Source: JBGPYM01 sp041493205 (GTDB taxonomy: Bacteria > Bacteroidota > Ignavibacteria > UBA10030 > UBA6906). Taken from it: a stretch of 6,023 nucleotides of DNA. The position numbers and the translations under genes are program-made. Location: assembly GCA_041493205.1 (NCBI GenBank), contig JBGPYM010000202.1, positions 1-6,023 on the forward strand, written 5' to 3'. Shown here piece by piece: positions 5,921 through 6,023 of this stretch. Numbering within the stretch: position 1 is the stretch's first letter; each line of letters starts with the position of its first letter. The notes beneath the pieces were generated by a model, which ran no database searches, was not told where the DNA came from, and saw only the letters and a program-made list of their open reading frames with translations.

Positions 5921-6023
5921 GTGACATCATCAGGCACGGCCGCGGACGGCTTCGACAGCATCGAGAAGGCGGTCGGAGAGTTCCGGCAGGGGCACATCAT
6001 CATCGTCGTGGACGACGACGACC
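5921..6023 (+). CDS. ribB: 3,4-dihydroxy-2-butanone 4-phosphate synthase, N-terminal fragment (RibB or RibBA)
   Basis: Only the first 34 codons lie in the window; the gene runs off the right edge. The readable protein has a short polar leader, then FDSIEKAVGEFRQGHIII (11-28) and VVDDDD (29-34). This matches the start of RibB, where a helix like 'IExAxxxxRxGxxVIVVDDEDRENEGD' leads to the acidic substrate- and metal-binding loop. The enzyme converts ribulose 5-phosphate into the four-carbon unit for riboflavin. The common DDED appears here as DDDD, from four consecutive GAC codons; I believe Asp is tolerated at that place, but the loop residues that follow cannot be seen. Whether a GTP cyclohydrolase II domain (RibBA) is fused downstream cannot be judged. 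The GTG start has a Shine-Dalgarno-like purine run, and it lies 19 bp after yajC. Confidence 0.78.
   Translation, partial: MTSSGTAADGFDSIEKAVGEFRQGHIIIVVDDDD

Overview
The window is a compact, plus-strand run of seven genes with very short gaps. It is GC-rich throughout, with no RNA gene, mobile element, CRISPR array or long non-coding stretch. Two features point tentatively to the Bacteroidota/Chlorobiota/Ignavibacteriota side of the FCB group. The antiporter at the left edge is of the CitMHS_2-like type that I associate with those phyla. Two gaps also carry a TTG-N20-TAnnTT promoter layout that resembles the Bacteroidota -33/-7 promoter. The taxonomic placement is inference from memory of families, not from a search.

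Left part (1-3968): the C-terminal two thirds of a Na+/H+ antiporter-like membrane protein; then nuoN, the last membrane antiporter-like subunit of respiratory complex I; then, after only 8 bp, nnr, the fused epimerase/dehydratase that repairs hydrated NADH and NADPH. Middle (3968-4369): a small VanZ-family membrane protein whose start overlaps the nnr stop. Right part (4401-6023): tgt (queuosine tRNA modification, TTG start), yajC (Sec translocon accessory protein, GTG start) and the first 34 codons of ribB or ribBA (riboflavin synthesis, GTG start), cut by the window edge.

The likely transcription units are nuoN-nnr-vanZ and tgt-yajC-ribB, each preceded by a similar candidate promoter so close to the start codon that the mRNA could be leaderless or nearly so. 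No terminator hairpin is visible in any gap. The functional threads are respiration and ion transport (antiporter, NuoN), repair of the NADH cofactor used by complex I (Nnr), and general housekeeping (Tgt, YajC, RibB).

I see no undescribed biological system here. The points most worth a second look are the paired promoter/leaderless architecture, the nuoN-nnr linkage, the 8-codon mini-ORF bridging tgt and yajC, and the replacement of secD by ribB after yajC.
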